DNA from: Bradyrhizobium sp. NAS80.1
Lineage (GTDB): Bacteria > Pseudomonadota > Alphaproteobacteria > Rhizobiales > Xanthobacteraceae
DNA: 64,000 bases
Direction of reading: 5' to 3'
Assembly: GCF_001908205.1 (NCBI RefSeq)
Contig: NZ_LGHL01000109.1
Span: 17,309-81,308, forward strand
Each line of letters opens with the position of its first letter. The first letter of the stretch is position 1. Below, one piece after another: positions 62,662 through 64,000 of the stretch. A program made the position numbers and the translations under genes. The notes below the pieces were generated by a model. It worked only from the letters and a program-made list of their open reading frames with translations. It searched no databases and had not been told where the DNA came from.

Positions 62662-62738
62662 CGGAGTGTGGCTCAGCCCGGTAGAGCACTGCGTTCGGGA
62701 CGCAGGGGTCGCAGGTTCGAATCCTGCCACTCCGACCA
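62662..62738 (+). tRNA. tRNA-Pro (anticodon CGG)
   Basis: The acceptor stem CGGAGTG pairs with CACTCCG, followed by A and an encoded CCA end. The anticodon arm is CTGCG/CGCAG with loop TTCGGGA (anticodon CGG), and the T arm GCAGG-TTCGAAT-CCTGC is perfect. The 77-base gene reads in the plus direction. The next bases downstream mark a likely integration site, as an integrase-like fragment lies 80 bases further on. Confidence 0.97.
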
Positions 62739-63082
62739 AGAGCTTCAAATACTTAGACATTCTCTCTTTTCCAACCCCCCCGAATAATCTCCCGAAGAAT
62801 AGCTGCTCCCCGAAAATCAGGCCGCAGCGCGCTTCTTCGCCATCGCTGTGATGTTCTCGATCGCTTCGGCCTGATAGTCCGGATGGTGTTGGCCGTAGAC
62901 TCGGGCGCGAAAACGACTTCGTGAGGCACTGGCGTTGCGATCGTTCCCATCGTGCTTTGAAGCATCGCAGGACTGAGGCGCTGACACGAGAACGTGGCGT
63001 GGCTCATGGTTGAGCCCCTCTCAACTTTTGTACTTCATTGGACCAGTTCATCGCGATATATCGCCCGCCGGAGAGCATGGCG
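62739..63082. other. Gene-poor junction between tRNA-Pro and the next gene
   Basis: Apart from the integrase-like fragment at 62817-62903 this stretch holds no recognisable gene. It has runs such as AACCCCCCCGAATAA and looks less GC-rich than the genes to its left. It is likely the left part of a decayed island. Confidence 0.5.
62817..62903 (-). pseudogene. Tyrosine recombinase (integrase) C-terminal fragment
   Basis: On the minus strand one frame gives RVYGQHHPDYQAEAIENITA followed by MAKKRAAA and a stop. The V-Y-G-x-H-H-P-D-Y pattern with the catalytic Tyr is the C-terminal end of phage-type tyrosine recombinases. Upstream of 62903 the frame carries no recognisable integrase sequence, so most of the gene is lost. 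Its place 78 bases behind the tRNA-Pro gene suits an old integrated element. It is a short match, recognised from pattern only. Confidence 0.5.
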
Positions 63083-63586
63083 ATGTTTCGAGGACGGAAG
63101 AGCAAATCTCGCGCACGTGATGCGCAGCTTGCGGAGCAACGGCGCGAGCACAACAAGAGCTCCGGCGGGGACATCCGGGCTTCTATCGCCGAGTTGAGAA
63201 GCGTGCCGCGGGAGAAGCTCGCGGATGCGGTGTTCCTGCTTTCGATGGCGGCAAAGCACCAAAGCAATCAGATACGACGATCGATCGATGAACGCGCCGG
63301 GGCCGAGTTCGAGTTTGAACCGCCACCGAATGGAGACCTGGCCGACTATCTTGCGGCGGAGGCAGTTTCGGTTTTGCGCCATCATGAGGCTGATGTGCCG
63401 AGGTTCGTGGATCTCCTGACCCAGCGATCGCCTGACGTCGACTTCACTGTCGACAAAAGAGACGCCGCTTCAATGCTTGCCTCGACGATCCGGGAGCAAC
63501 GGCTCGAAGGCATTCTCGAAGGTCTCAGACTTGCCGGCCTTCTGAACGAGTCCTCAAAGGATCGTCATTCCGCTTCTGGTTCATAG
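63083..63586 (+). CDS. Hypothetical protein near the island edge
   Basis: A 167-residue soluble protein with a strongly basic N-terminus (MFRGRKSKSRARDAQLAEQR), a helical middle (LADAVFLLSMAAKHQSNQIR) and an acidic, Asp-rich segment (DLLTQRSPDVDFTVDKRDAA). The ATG at 63083 has GGAGAG seven bases upstream; in-frame starts at 63077 and 63038 are less well placed. I do not recognise it. Its position next to tRNA-Pro and its odd composition fit an acquired gene. Confidence 0.6.
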   Translation: MFRGRKSKSRARDAQLAEQRREHNKSSGGDIRASIAELRSVPREKLADAVFLLSMAAKHQSNQIRRSIDERAGAEFEFEPPPNGDLADYLAAEAVSVLRHHEADVPRFVDLLTQRSPDVDFTVDKRDAASMLASTIREQRLEGILEGLRLAGLLNESSKDRHSASGS

Positions 63587-64000
63587 GCGCGAAGCGATTT
63601 ACCGGAGCCTCCGGCCGTTGGCGGATGGCACGTACGTGTTCTCGGCGCGCGCCAAATGCGTGCAATTGGGAGCCGGTCTGGCTGCATCACGCTCGTGCGG
63701 CCTAAACAGGACGAGCAGGCTTGCTGCTCTGCTACGTGGGCACGAGAAAATGGGGGTGTGGAAAACTTTTCATTTTTCGCTTGCAGTCACACGAGCGAGC
63801 GTCTATCCCTCCAACCACTGAGCGCGGCGCCGCCGGGTCACTGACCAGGGCGAGCGAACGCGCCGCTGATGCTCCTCACCTTGTTGAGTGAACACAACAA
63901 CTGACGCCAGTCGGTTGGGTTCATTCTTCGTCGGTAAGGGTATCGAAGCCTTCCGCTCAGGAAGGTTGGGACCTCCACGGTTCCGGGCTGTTTGACAAGT
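63587..64000. other. Right end of the window, no gene supported
   Basis: No frame here has a recognisable product or convincing start signal. The only structure seen is an inverted repeat GTTG...CAAC (TTGTTG/CAACAA near 63882-63902). Short open frames occur but look random. The sequence may belong to the same acquired region and continue beyond the window. Confidence 0.5.

Noticed and set aside
62594..62689. Longer N-terminus for the Sua5 gene from ATG 62689
   Set aside because: It would overlap the tRNA-Pro gene and adds non-conserved residues; the GTG at 62593 has a good ribosome-binding site.
63618..63844. Short open frames near the right end
   Set aside because: No ribosome-binding signal, no recognisable sequence and random-looking composition.

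Overview
The window is a GC-rich alphaproteobacterial chromosome segment, almost certainly from Bradyrhizobium or a very close relative. The support is gene content (ETF-ubiquinone oxidoreductase, nadABC with a Nudix-type regulator, a methyl-accepting chemotaxis protein array, polyprenyl synthetase with a DUF2007 gene), codon bias, and many short palindromic intergenic repeats of a type common in that genus. This is an inference from recognised families, not from a database search.

Layout. 1-4 kb: the end of a radical SAM gene, a VOC protein, RNase HII and a GT39-like membrane glycosyltransferase. 4-10 kb: uracil-DNA glycosylase (frameshifted) divergent from ETF-QO, a TPR lipid-export-type periplasmic protein and ispE. 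10-14 kb: alpha/beta hydrolase, RidA, LysE exporter, and an HxlR regulator coupled to a FabF-like synthase. 14.5-18 kb: polyprenyl diphosphate synthase divergent from DUF2007 and a tRNA-type methyltransferase, then a 32-residue membrane peptide and an S49 protease. 18-25.4 kb: glyQ (frameshifted)-glyS, small secreted and membrane proteins, and ppdK with a histone H1-like tail. 25.8-31.3 kb: SleB-type cell wall hydrolase and the nadA-nadB-nadC operon. 31.5-34.7 kb: MFS transporter, acuI-like reductase and a secreted protein. 35-42.8 kb: four tandem chemoreceptors, one with an internal amber codon. 42.8-49.3 kb: DUF2339 membrane protein, NrtR/NadQ-type regulator, tyrosine phosphatase, HD hydrolase, tag and ygfZ. 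49.4-56.6 kb: dihydroorotase, sulfurtransferase, an ECF sigma factor with DUF4142 and cupredoxin genes, several small genes and a SRAP peptidase. 56.7-62.6 kb: CaiB-type CoA transferase, GrdB-like protein, Nudix, GNAT, FAD-linked oxidase and Sua5. 62.66 kb: tRNA-Pro(CGG), followed by what looks like an island edge with an integrase remnant and an unknown gene.

Two regulatory circuits can be read directly. A perfect 7-5-7 palindrome, with a weaker copy 74 bp further upstream, sits in front of nadA, and a Nudix/winged-helix regulator of the family that controls NAD synthesis lies 15 kb away. An identical 7-N15-8 promoter element stands in front of both the ECF sigma gene and the neighbouring DUF4142 gene, which implies autoregulation and fixes the sigma start downstream.

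Five genes carry a single-base frame break. Four of these are one base too many in a run of A8, G6, G6 or C7. This pattern points to homopolymer errors in the sequence more than to real gene decay, and those genes are annotated as whole loci.
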